Source: Pedobacter rhizosphaerae (GTDB lineage: Bacteria; Bacteroidota; Bacteroidia; Sphingobacteriales; Sphingobacteriaceae). Taken from it: DNA of 43,973 nt. Within the stretch, counting starts at the first letter, position 1. Each line of letters starts with the position of its first letter. Location of the stretch: positions 1 through 43,973 of the forward strand of contig NZ_FOGG01000039.1 in NCBI RefSeq assembly GCF_900111155.1, read 5' to 3'. The translations under genes and the position numbers were made by a program. Positions 1-7,267 of the stretch are shown here, piece after piece. The notes below the pieces were generated by a model. That model was given only the letters and a program-made list of their open reading frames with translations. It was not told where the DNA came from and made no database searches.

Positions 1-197
1 AGGAACGGCATTTGACAGCTGGAAACTTACAAATAGTTTTTCCTGAAAGTGTTTCTTCCCTTGCATGTTTCAAAATATTAAGAAATAACAAAAAAATAAA
101 GTTAAGTTATCAACCCTTGTTAGTTGTGCAACGGCCACTCAAGAAAAAGGTAAGAGCCCTTCCGGCGATGAGGAAAAAAGAAGTAATTAAGTCTTAG
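1..197 (+). CDS. Possible 3' end of an unidentified gene
   Basis: A reading frame is open from the left edge to a TAG stop at 195-197, giving about 65 codons with no ATG; the first usable start would be TTG at 12. The product is basic near its end (Lys/Arg-rich) and matches no family I recognise. It could be the C-terminus of a gene lying outside the window, or a chance open frame in AT-rich DNA. No function is proposed. Confidence 0.22.
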   Translation, partial: ERHLTAGNLQIVFPESVSSLACFKILRNNKKIKLSYQPLLVVQRPLKKKVRALPAMRKKEVIKS

Positions 198-255
198 CGA
201 GATGCTACAACTAGAAAAGAGAGTTTTAGACTCGTCAAGAAGACCATTTTGCCCG

Positions 256-1458
256 CTAATCCATCGCCTTAATCTTGGCAACGATAAAGCTTACAAACAA
301 CCCGAAACAACCAATTACCGCATAAGAATAACGCAAGCTGGATAATGCTGAAATATATCCGATAAGGGGTGGACCCATTAAAAAGCCCAGATAACTCACA
401 CTTGACACCATGGCAATGGCCATTCCCGGAGCAATTTTACCACTCTTACCTGCAACGCTATAAACTGTTGGAACAATGCTTGATACACCAATACCCACCA
501 GCATAAAACCAATAGTTGATGGAATGATATAAGGTAAAAACACCGATAAAAACATTCCTGTTGAGATGATAAGACCACTGATTTGAATGGTCCGCTTTCT
601 TCCCATTCTTTGGATAATAGAATCGCCAACAAACCTGCCTGTAGCCATCATCACCATAAAGGAAGCATATCCTAATATGACCAGAGAAGAGGGTGCTTTA
701 ACGATTTCCTTAAAATAAACCCCACTCCAATCAAACATGGCCCCTTCTGTAGCCATACTGCAGAAACCAATAATCCCAAGCTGTAATAATACCCCTTCAG
801 GCTTCACAAATAACTTTGGTTTACGCTCAGTTTGTGCGCCCTTTCCTGGCACTAAATGTTTATAGTTTAATAAGACGTTGATCCAGATGAGTGCTACAAT
901 AACTAAAAAATGATATAAGGGAATAATATGTAAATTCACCATTAAGAGGCCTACTAATGCCCCAGAAAACCCGGCAATACTCCATGCACCATGAAAAGAG
1001 GTCATAATAGGACGCCCAAAAAGCTTTTCTGCTTCCACACCCTGCGTATTTACGGCAATGTTGCACATATTACCAATTACACCAAATAGAAATAAAAAGG
1101 CAAATAAATGCCATGGCGCGGTCGCCAGGCCCAAATTACTAAGGGCTAATACATAAAGTGGTGCCGTAAGTGTTAGAATAGCTTTACTACCATATTTTGT
1201 CACTAGTCCACCAGAGATAGGCATAGTACACAACTGCCCAAGCGGGAGCGCTAATAAAATACTTCCCAACTCGCCATCCGAGAGGCTTAAGGCATGTTTT
1301 ATATCCGGGATACGACTTGCCCAGGAAGCGAATGCAATTCCCTGTCCAAAATAAAATAGGGACACAGCAAGGCGAATACGGTTTGGACTACTTTGCGCAA
1401 CTGCAGGTTGATTGATAGATTGATTTGTGTTTTCCTGATGTTCAGCTGCTTCTTCCAA
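256..1458 (-). CDS. MFS transporter (YbjJ/FucP-like)
   Basis: This 400-residue protein has a hydrophilic N-terminus of about 28 residues and then about 12 hydrophobic segments, the usual size and form of a major facilitator transporter of the inner membrane. Family-type motifs are the stretch around SFHGAWSIAGFSG (residues 154-166) and the cytoplasmic-loop motif RFVGDSIIQRMGRKR (275-289). The start used is TTG at 1458, because no in-frame ATG precedes the first membrane helix. It follows tenA on the same strand after 107 bp, so it may be read from the thiamine transcript or from its own promoter. A role in taking up thiamine or its pyrimidine is a guess from position only; the family mostly moves sugars, drugs or unknown substrates. 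Confidence 0.85.
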   Translation of the reverse strand: MEEAAEHQENTNQSINQPAVAQSSPNRIRLAVSLFYFGQGIAFASWASRIPDIKHALSLSDGELGSILLALPLGQLCTMPISGGLVTKYGSKAILTLTAPLYVLALSNLGLATAPWHLFAFLFLFGVIGNMCNIAVNTQGVEAEKLFGRPIMTSFHGAWSIAGFSGALVGLLMVNLHIIPLYHFLVIVALIWINVLLNYKHLVPGKGAQTERKPKLFVKPEGVLLQLGIIGFCSMATEGAMFDWSGVYFKEIVKAPSSLVILGYASFMVMMATGRFVGDSIIQRMGRKRTIQISGLIISTGMFLSVFLPYIIPSTIGFMLVGIGVSSIVPTVYSVAGKSGKIAPGMAIAMVSSVSYLGFLMGPPLIGYISALSSLRYSYAVIGCFGLFVSFIVAKIKAMD

Positions 1459-1565
1459 AATATGATAATAAGAGATTAAAGTACAAAGGTCTTAATTCTG
1501 CTTTTAATACCGATACTTTTTCTCATTTATATTCACATTTTTGCAAATAAATTAGACTTTTGGGG

Positions 1566-2219
1566 TCATATTTTCCATTTTTCTAAATTATAGGCACTAT
1601 CCCAGAACATCCATTCTAATTTTGTCGCTTGCTCAAAAGCCGTAATCATGTCTATCCGGGTTTGTTTTCCTGCCTTTTCTGCAAGTTCATCAGTAATATC
1701 TATCGCCAGCTTAACCGATTTAGCAAAGGCCTCACCTGCATACATATCAATCCAACGTTTGTAAGGGTTATTGCTTCCTTTTTGTATTGAGAAGATATAA
1801 TCGCCTACTTTTTTGTAAATCCAAAAGCATGGTAAAACCGCAGCAGCTGCTACTTCTACATTGGCATAGGCTGCCTGATTGAGCAAATAATTTGTGTATA
1901 AAAGCGTAGTTGGCGTTGCCACTATTTCATGGGGTAAACCCAGCTCTACAAAGTAGCTTTCGTGCAAAGCACGTTCAGCTAATATGGCTCCCGAAGAAAA
2001 ATTGGCAAAGGCCAAAACCTGATCTGCCGATTTTAACCGACTACTGATAGCACTCAATGCTTTACCAAATTCTAAAAGGTAAAATGCATCCTGGGCGAGA
2101 TAGAAAACAAATTTATCTGGGCTCAATGTACCATCACTCAATTCCTGATTAAAGGGCATGGCAATTATCTGCTCGTAAACTGAGTTTACCGTTTCCCAGG
2201 CCTGATCACTCCATTTCAT
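1566..2219 (-). CDS. tenA: Aminopyrimidine aminohydrolase / thiaminase II, TenA
   Basis: The 217-residue protein has the length and all-helical pattern of the TenA family. TenA hydrolyses aminomethyl-aminopyrimidine, a thiamine breakdown product, to HMP and can also split thiamine. The catalytic cysteine is seen as C131 in PCFWIYKK, a pyrimidine-contacting aspartate as D44 in FYLAQDAFYL, and the C-terminal glutamate as E202 in EWMFWDSAY; these fit the Cys-containing (TenA_C) class. Its ATG overlaps the thiD stop codon in an ATGA arrangement, so the two are translationally coupled and share the upstream TPP riboswitch. ThiD would phosphorylate the HMP that TenA releases. The enzyme is expected to be cytoplasmic. 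Confidence 0.93.
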   Translation of the reverse strand: MKWSDQAWETVNSVYEQIIAMPFNQELSDGTLSPDKFVFYLAQDAFYLLEFGKALSAISSRLKSADQVLAFANFSSGAILAERALHESYFVELGLPHEIVATPTTLLYTNYLLNQAAYANVEVAAAAVLPCFWIYKKVGDYIFSIQKGSNNPYKRWIDMYAGEAFAKSVKLAIDITDELAEKAGKQTRIDMITAFEQATKLEWMFWDSAYNLEKWKI

Positions 2220-3163
2220 TTCATTATTAGTTTTAAAGGTTCAAAAAAGTGATTGAGGGGACCGTTTCCTTGCCCTGTTTTAACACCTGCGCCCGCACGC
2301 AATGCCGAAGCAATGTAGTTTTTAGCAAATTTGATCGCATGAATCAAATCATTTCCTTTCGCCATTTCGGCTGCAATAGCTGATGAAAGTGTACAGCCTG
2401 TACCATGCAAATTGGCAGAATGGATATAGGGGCTTTCCAATACAATCGGGGCTTCACCTTTAGCTACAAATACATCATAAATGGTTGCTCCAATCAAGTG
2501 CCCTCCCTTGAGTAATACTGCATGGGCACCCTGATTAATGATGGCGTAGGCCGCTTCGATCATTTCTTCCACATTAGCAATCTTCTGCTTCGCCAGAATA
2601 ACAGCCTCATCTATATTGGGCGTAACTAAGGTAGCCAAAGGAAATAATTCGTGCTGCAAGGTATCAACTGTTTCGGTCTCTATAAGCCGGTGCCCACTGG
2701 TGGCTACCATTACAGGATCTAGAATGACCGGAATTTTAGGCACTTGCGATACCAGAACATCCTTAATTAACTTGGCTACTTCAGGTTTGTTGATCATCCC
2801 AATTTTAATCGCCGAGGGCTTAATATCTTCCAGTACGGCTATCAATTGATCTCTGATCATTTCAACCGGAATAGCGTGCACAGACTTAACACCCAGAGTA
2901 TTTTGTGCGGTTACAGCGGTAATAACAGAAGTACCAAAGCAACCCAAGGCCGAAAAAGTCTTTAAATCGGCCTGTATGCCTGCGCCTCCCCCACTATCCG
3001 AACCGGCTATGGTAAGCACTTTTACATATTCCATTTTAGCGCTTGCCCCGTTTTGAAGGTCAGCTATAGGAACATGACGCTGCTCGTTCCTCCCGGCAGC
3101 ACGAAGTTCAGAAGTATTTTTCTCGCCAGGCGACAATAAATTTTCAATGATAACAGACTCCAT
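2216..3163 (-). CDS. thiD: Hydroxymethylpyrimidine/phosphomethylpyrimidine kinase ThiD
   Basis: ThiD phosphorylates HMP twice to HMP-PP, the pyrimidine half of thiamine. Ribokinase-fold signatures are clear: SDSGGGAG (residues 55-62), the DPVMV strand (149-153) and the C-terminal anion hole HGTGCTLSS (253-261). Numbering is from the ATG at 3163, which gives 315 residues, about 43 more than usual; a second ATG at 3034 begins the canonical MEYVKVLTIAGSDS start and would give 272 residues. I kept 3163 because the riboswitch upstream can form a helix that covers that ATG, and the extension is open and in frame. The extension has no recognised domain. tenA overlaps the stop codon by 4 bp. Confidence 0.92.
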   Translation of the reverse strand: MESVIIENLLSPGEKNTSELRAAGRNEQRHVPIADLQNGASAKMEYVKVLTIAGSDSGGGAGIQADLKTFSALGCFGTSVITAVTAQNTLGVKSVHAIPVEMIRDQLIAVLEDIKPSAIKIGMINKPEVAKLIKDVLVSQVPKIPVILDPVMVATSGHRLIETETVDTLQHELFPLATLVTPNIDEAVILAKQKIANVEEMIEAAYAIINQGAHAVLLKGGHLIGATIYDVFVAKGEAPIVLESPYIHSANLHGTGCTLSSAIAAEMAKGNDLIHAIKFAKNYIASALRAGAGVKTGQGNGPLNHFFEPLKLIMK

Positions 3164-3178
3164 AATTTTAGATTAATT

Positions 3179-3308
3179 ACTTTAGGAGTCTTCCAATCCC
3201 CCAGGGGGACGATAAGATCGACAAACTATTTCCTACGCCGGTACTAACCGAATCAGGTGATGAGGGTATAATCTCAGCCATCTATTGACGGCACCCCTAA
3301 AGTTTTAT
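3179..3308 (-). promoter_or_regulatory. TPP (thi-box) riboswitch controlling thiD-tenA
   Basis: Read on the minus strand, the aptamer (about 3306 to 3221) has all thi-box landmarks in order: GGGGTGCC (3297-3290), GGCTGAGA (3279-3272), ACCC (3267-3264), ACCTGAT (3258-3252), a small CGG/CCG stem, and GCGTAGGAAA (3238-3229). P3 is GCCGTC/GATGGC and P2 is GGGT/ACCC. Beyond the aptamer, ACTCCTAAAGT (3189-3179) can pair with ACTTTAGGGGT (3303-3293), using the strand the aptamer needs for P1 and P2. The overlapping AGACTCC (3191-3185) can instead pair with GGAGTCT (3161-3155) at the thiD start codon. This predicts repression of translation by TPP. The aptamer call is firm; the platform is my hand folding. 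Confidence 0.95.
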
Positions 3309-3312
3309 GTCT

Positions 3313-3343
3313 GCAATATAGGAGTTAATTTTAAATACACAAA
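3313..3343 (-). promoter_or_regulatory. Promoter of the thiD-tenA transcript
   Basis: On the minus strand a TTTG -33 box (3343-3340) and a TATATTGC -7 box (3320-3313) are separated by exactly 19 bp, close to the Bacteroidota sigma consensus TTTG / TAnnTTTG. The expected start of transcription, about 3307, falls at the first base of the riboswitch P1 stem, which supports the assignment. Confidence 0.6.
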
Positions 3344-3353
3344 TACTGGTTTT

Positions 3354-3388
3354 AGTATAAAGTATGGAGTAGTTAGTAATTAGACAAG
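3354..3388. repeat. Heptanucleotide array (AGTANNN)
   Basis: Five back-to-back 7-mers read AGTATAA, AGTATGG, AGTAGTT, AGTAATT and AGACAAG. The first three or four bases of each unit are kept and the rest vary. The array lies upstream of the thiD promoter. Confidence 0.6.
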
Positions 3389-3462
3389 GCGCATAGCTAT
3401 CCGGTGCCTATACTTGAAATCCTGTACTTTTTATTTGCATTATACACTAACGGCTTTTTAAA

Positions 3463-3497
3463 CAAAAAACAGGGCACCAAACTCATTGGCACCCTGT
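3463..3497 (-). terminator. Rho-independent terminator of the choice-of-anchor I gene
   Basis: On the minus strand CAGGGTGCCA, a 7-nt loop and TGGTGCCCTG form a 10-bp stem with two G-T pairs, followed directly by TTTTTTG. It lies 64 bp past the stop codon at 3561, so the heptad array at 3503-3551 is inside the 3' untranslated region. Confidence 0.85.
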
Positions 3498-3502
3498 CTT
3501 GC

Positions 3503-3551
3503 TACTTTATACTAGATACTTGATTCTAGATACTAGATACTCGATTCCTAC
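3503..3551. repeat. Heptanucleotide array (T[AT]CTNGA) in a 3' UTR
   Basis: Seven successive 7-mers read TACTTTA, TACTAGA, TACTTGA, TTCTAGA, TACTAGA, TACTCGA and TTCCTAC. They fill the space between the stop codon at 3561 and the terminator hairpin. The same unit type recurs at 7024, 7226 and 9055. Confidence 0.8.
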
Positions 3552-3560
3552 TACCCAACA

Positions 3561-5084
3561 CTAAAGCCTATCCGGCTGATAAAACCTTACCGTTCCATCT
3601 TCCTCACTTGATACTACTAACAAACTTCTTCCATTCGGGCTATCCTTAGGTTTCACAAACAAAACGCCTTCCGGGGCATCGCCTGTGGCAAATAATTGTA
3701 CAAACTTTGGTGCAGACGGAATAGTAACATCATACGTGGCAACCATATCTACACGTTCCATACCGATAAACGCCAATGTTCTTCCGTTTACCTGTGCTAC
3801 AGTCACTGCTTCAACTTCAACACCTTTATTGTCAGAACGCTCGTCATCATATTTTCCGGCATCAATCACGCGTTGCTCTAAATCCTTACCAATATTAGCA
3901 ACCAGTTGGCCGGTGCTTGCATTTAAAATACTTACACTTCTGCCTCCGGGAGCGTAAAGTTCGTCATAATCACCATCACCATCTGTATCACCAAAAGCTT
4001 TTGAAACGGTTAATCTACCTAAATTGGCATCTTGTTGTAAGGTAGCGGCAGTTGGAAACTTAGTTGCATCCAGCTTTAAGCTTTTTACCCTTGCTTCTTC
4101 ATCATATCCTTTCCAGGCACGGGTGTCTCCTTCGTTGGCCAACGCAAGGTAATTTGCATCACCTACCGAAAAGTATGAGATGGCATCTGGTAAGTAAAAG
4201 GCTTTGATTGGCCAGGTACCCAACTGAATCTTACCATCTTTATCGCTTACATCAAAGGCATTTTCAGCCAAACTGATATCTCTTACACCTAAAGGAATGA
4301 TCTTGGTAATCGTACCCCCAACAAGATCTACTTCTGCCACTGCATTGTTTTCCTGTAGCGTTACAAAAGCCTTTTTAGAATCGGCAGCAACGGCAACATA
4401 CTCTGGCTCTATATCTTGTGCGAAACTTGCATTTGGACCATAAATTCTTAATCCAGCAGCAACCAATGCAGCCTTTGAACTTTCAAATCCAGAAAAATCT
4501 AAGGTTTTCACCGCATAATTATTTTTTACATTGATAATGGAGATTGAACCAACCGGATCTACAGTGTATTCGTCATTTGGCTCACCTTCATTGGCACTGA
4601 TGATATAAGTTCCATCAGGACTGAAAGTAACCATATCTGGCATGGCACCAACCGTAATTTTCTTTACCTCTTCTAATGTTGTAGTTTTTAAAACCACAAT
4701 ATCGCCATTACCTTGTTTGTTTGCACCATCCAAAGCAATGGCAAGCAAACCACTGTTTACGGCAACGCTGTTGATACCTGCATTATTCGGATAGGTTAAA
4801 GTTCTGAGTTTTAAAATTGTTGGATAGGTAGCTAAATCCAATACTTCCACTTTCGCCCCCCCATCATTACTCACTACGAATAGTTTTTTGGTTGAAGGAT
4901 CGTAAGCAGAAATTTCTGCAGCAGTGGTATTTCCTAAATCTACTGAAGCGATTTCCTTAAAGCTGGAAATATTTTCTGCGACAACAGGTTCTGGAATAGT
5001 TTCATCAATAGGGTCTGTTTTTTTACAAGCGGCCAGGGCCATAGAAGCCAGGAACAAGGCTCCAAACAATTTTTTTCGGTTCAT
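3561..5084 (-). CDS. Choice-of-anchor I family lipoprotein
   Basis: The 507-residue protein starts with a lipoprotein signal whose lipobox ends LAAC (Cys20), so it should be lipid-anchored in the envelope. The rest is a beta-propeller-like protein of the choice-of-anchor I family: EISAYDPSTKKLFVV near residue 60, VGAMPDMVTFSPDGTYI near 140, NEGEPNDEY, and a Ca-binding-like DTDGDGDYDELY near 370. Members of this family are secreted and related to the phytase-like and alkaline-phosphatase-associated propellers; no reaction is established that I can state. The gene is monocistronic, with a -7 box at 5106-5113 and a strong terminator at 3463-3497. Confidence 0.85.
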   Translation of the reverse strand: MNRKKLFGALFLASMALAACKKTDPIDETIPEPVVAENISSFKEIASVDLGNTTAAEISAYDPSTKKLFVVSNDGGAKVEVLDLATYPTILKLRTLTYPNNAGINSVAVNSGLLAIALDGANKQGNGDIVVLKTTTLEEVKKITVGAMPDMVTFSPDGTYIISANEGEPNDEYTVDPVGSISIINVKNNYAVKTLDFSGFESSKAALVAAGLRIYGPNASFAQDIEPEYVAVAADSKKAFVTLQENNAVAEVDLVGGTITKIIPLGVRDISLAENAFDVSDKDGKIQLGTWPIKAFYLPDAISYFSVGDANYLALANEGDTRAWKGYDEEARVKSLKLDATKFPTAATLQQDANLGRLTVSKAFGDTDGDGDYDELYAPGGRSVSILNASTGQLVANIGKDLEQRVIDAGKYDDERSDNKGVEVEAVTVAQVNGRTLAFIGMERVDMVATYDVTIPSAPKFVQLFATGDAPEGVLFVKPKDSPNGRSLLVVSSEEDGTVRFYQPDRL

Positions 5085-5105
5085 TTGGTTTTAAATCTGA
5101 TGATC

Positions 5106-5113
5106 CAAAAATA
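5106..5113 (-). promoter_or_regulatory. -7 box for the choice-of-anchor I gene
   Basis: The minus strand reads TATTTTTG, an exact TAnnTTTG match, which places the transcript start about 16 nt before the ATG at 5084. No convincing -33 box is seen at the expected spacing. Confidence 0.45.
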
Positions 5114-5181
5114 AAACACCGCGCAACCGGATTCAGTCGGCCAATGTTATGATTTGATTAAGAAATCGTCAATTATCAGGC

Positions 5182-5210
5182 ATAAAAAACCCTGATATAA
5201 AATCAGGGTT
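5182..5210 (-). terminator. Rho-independent terminator of lpdA
   Basis: On the minus strand AACCCTGAT, a 5-nt loop and ATCAGGGTT form a perfect 9-bp stem followed by TTTTATG, 44 bp past the lpdA stop codon. Confidence 0.88.
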
Positions 5211-5254
5211 AAATCACTAAACATATAGGGTGCTGAATGATCAGCGTTACAACC

Positions 5255-6661
5255 TTAAATATGAATCGCTCTGTTATCAGTAGCCGCTAATGCCGCCTCT
5301 TTTAAAGCTTCTGTATAGGTTGGGTGAGCATGGCAGGTGCGTGCAATATCTTCTGCAGATGCACGGAATTCCATCGCAATTACCGCCTCTGCAATCATAT
5401 CCGCAGCGCGTGGACCAATCATATGAACACCTAAAACTTCATCAGTTGTAGCATCAGCTAAAACTTTAATGAAACCGTCGGTATCCATGCTCGCTTTCGC
5501 TCTTCCACTGGCTTTGAATGGGAATGATCCTGCTTTGTATTTTACACCGCTTGCTTTCAATTGCTCTTCCGTTTGTCCAACTGAAGCAACTTCTGGCCAG
5601 GTATACACAACCCCGGGAATCAAATTATAATTGATATGTGGTTTTTGTCCGGCAATGGTTTCTGCAACATAAGTACCTTCATCTTCCGCTTTGTGTGCCA
5701 ACATTGCACCGGTAATCACATCACCAATAGCATAAACACCTTTCACTGCAGTTTCTAAGTGCTCATTTACCGGAATTTTCTTTCCTCTTTCTTCTACTGT
5801 GATACCGATTTTATCTAAGCCTAATCCTTCAGTATAAGCTGTTCTTCCTACTGCTACAATACAATAATCAGCTTCTAAAGTTACCGGCTCACCTTTTGCA
5901 TTGTCTGCAGTTACAGTTACGGTTTTACCTTTAACAGTAGCACCGGTTACCTTGTGCCCCATGTAAAACTCCATGCCTAAAGTTTTCTTTAAAACACGTT
6001 GAAGTTCTTTACCTAAACCAGCATCCATTGTGCCGATAATAGATGGTAAAAATTCTACCACAGAAACTTTAGTCCCTAAACGGGCATAAACAGAACCTAA
6101 TTCTAAACCGATCACCCCACCACCAATTACAACCATGGTTTTTGGCACTTCCTTAAGTGTTAATGCTTCTGTTGAAGTGATGATACGTTTTTTATCGATA
6201 GGGAGAAAAGGCAATGCTGTAGGTTTTGAACCTGTTGCAATGATTACATTTTTTGCAGTAACGGTTTCGGTAGATCCATCACCTTTGGTAACTAAAATCG
6301 TGTTTTTATCTACGAAAGAACCCACACCTTCAAAAGCATCAATTTTGTTCTTTTTGAAAAGGTAAGTGATACCTGCCGTATTTTGTGCCACAACGTCGTC
6401 TTTACGAGCGATCATCTGTTTCATATCTACTTTCAGGTCTTTCAGGTTAATACCATGGGTAGTGAAGGTATGTGCTGCATTGTGAAAATGCTCTGAAGAA
6501 TCTAATAATGCCTTTGAAGGAATACAGCCTACGTTTAAGCAAGTTCCTCCATAAGTTTTATATTTTTCGATAACAGCAGTTTTTAAACCTAATTGGGCAC
6601 AACGAATTGCGCCTACATAACCGCCCGGACCAGAACCGATAACAACGACGTCGTATTGCAT
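5255..6661 (-). CDS. lpdA: Dihydrolipoyl dehydrogenase (E3)
   Basis: This flavoprotein reoxidises dihydrolipoamide in the 2-oxoacid dehydrogenase and glycine-cleavage complexes. From the ATG at 6661 it has 468 residues, the family norm. Features in order are the FAD-binding VVVIGSGPGGY (5-15), the redox disulfide GGTCLNVGCIPSK (Cys41, Cys46), the NAD-binding VVIGGGVIGLELGSVYAR, the second FAD motif VYAIGDV, and the C-terminal catalytic HAHPTYTEA dyad. An in-frame ATG at 6688 would add nine residues, but it sits inside the likely -7 box at 6686-6693, so 6661 is preferred. The gene stands alone with its own terminator. gcvT, whose pathway also uses E3, is in this window but far away. Confidence 0.97.
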   Translation of the reverse strand: MQYDVVVIGSGPGGYVGAIRCAQLGLKTAVIEKYKTYGGTCLNVGCIPSKALLDSSEHFHNAAHTFTTHGINLKDLKVDMKQMIARKDDVVAQNTAGITYLFKKNKIDAFEGVGSFVDKNTILVTKGDGSTETVTAKNVIIATGSKPTALPFLPIDKKRIITSTEALTLKEVPKTMVVIGGGVIGLELGSVYARLGTKVSVVEFLPSIIGTMDAGLGKELQRVLKKTLGMEFYMGHKVTGATVKGKTVTVTADNAKGEPVTLEADYCIVAVGRTAYTEGLGLDKIGITVEERGKKIPVNEHLETAVKGVYAIGDVITGAMLAHKAEDEGTYVAETIAGQKPHINYNLIPGVVYTWPEVASVGQTEEQLKASGVKYKAGSFPFKASGRAKASMDTDGFIKVLADATTDEVLGVHMIGPRAADMIAEAVIAMEFRASAEDIARTCHAHPTYTEALKEAALAATDNRAIHI

Positions 6662-6685
6662 AATTTCTTGATAATTTTGATTGCC

Positions 6686-6693
6686 CAAATGTA
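6686..6693 (-). promoter_or_regulatory. -7 box for lpdA
   Basis: The minus strand reads TACATTTG, an exact TAnnTTTG box, about 25 nt before the ATG at 6661. It overlaps the upstream alternative ATG at 6688, which argues that this ATG is not transcribed as a start. Confidence 0.5.
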
Positions 6694-6787
6694 GGGAAAA
6701 AAGGTTTAAGGTAAAAGTTAGATAGCCCTTAATGCTGAAAGACTAAAGCTTAAAGATCAGCGCGATGTAAAATAATGATTAAATAAG

Positions 6788-7182
6788 TTTGGAGTTGAGG
6801 GTTTGGAGTATGGAGTCCCGGGCGAACGACCCAATTCACTCTATTTACAAGTCCGGAGTCCGCAGTCCATAGTCGTGAGTCTGGGCGCAAAACCAAACTC
6901 ACCAAATCATCACCTAACCAACTAACCTATTAAATAAGTCCTCAGTCGGTAGTCCATAGTCATGAGGCCTGGATGCAGAAACCTACTCACCAACTCAACA
7001 CCTAACCAAATCACCCCTCTCAATTCTCAATACTTGATACTACCTCACCAACTATACAAGTCATCAGTCTGCAGTCCACAGTCATGAGGCCTGGATGCAG
7101 AACCCTACTCACCAACTAACCAACTCATCACCTAATCTATTAACAAGTTTGGAGTTGAGGGTTTGGAGTGTGGAGTCTTAGG
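6788..7182. repeat. Composite field of heptanucleotide arrays
   Basis: The 570-bp gap between lpdA and the phytase-like gene holds no gene but a set of 7-bp-period arrays. At 6788-6822 and again at 7148-7182 is TTTGGAG, TTGAGGG, TTTGGAG, T[AG]TGGAG. At 6850-6884, 6937-6978 and 7059-7100 are AGTCNNN arrays, the last two ending AGTCATG, AGGCCTG, GATGCAG. A T[AT]CTNGA-type array is at 7024-7044. Between them are repeated pieces built on CTCACCAA and CACCTAACC. The blocks look like duplicated and diverged cassettes; nothing in the field looks coding. Confidence 0.75.
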
Positions 7183-7225
7183 CGCAGAACCCTACTCACC
7201 AACTCAACACCTAACCAAATCACCC

Positions 7226-7267
7226 CTCTCGATTCTCGATACTTGATTCTTGATAATCAATTCTTGG
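7226..7267. repeat. Heptanucleotide array crossing a stop codon
   Basis: Successive 7-mers read CTCTCGA, TTCTCGA, TACTTGA, TTCTTGA, TAATCAA and TTCTTGG. The stop codon of the minus-strand phytase-like gene (7259-7257) and its last codons are part of the array. Confidence 0.7.

Noticed and set aside
256..1458. Naming the MFS gene a thiamine or HMP transporter
   Set aside because: Only its position after tenA suggests this; the motifs are of a general MFS group and a 107-bp gap separates it.
6788..7267. Heptad arrays as a degenerate CRISPR or coding repeat
   Set aside because: A 7-bp period has no spacers and breaks every reading frame, so neither explanation fits.
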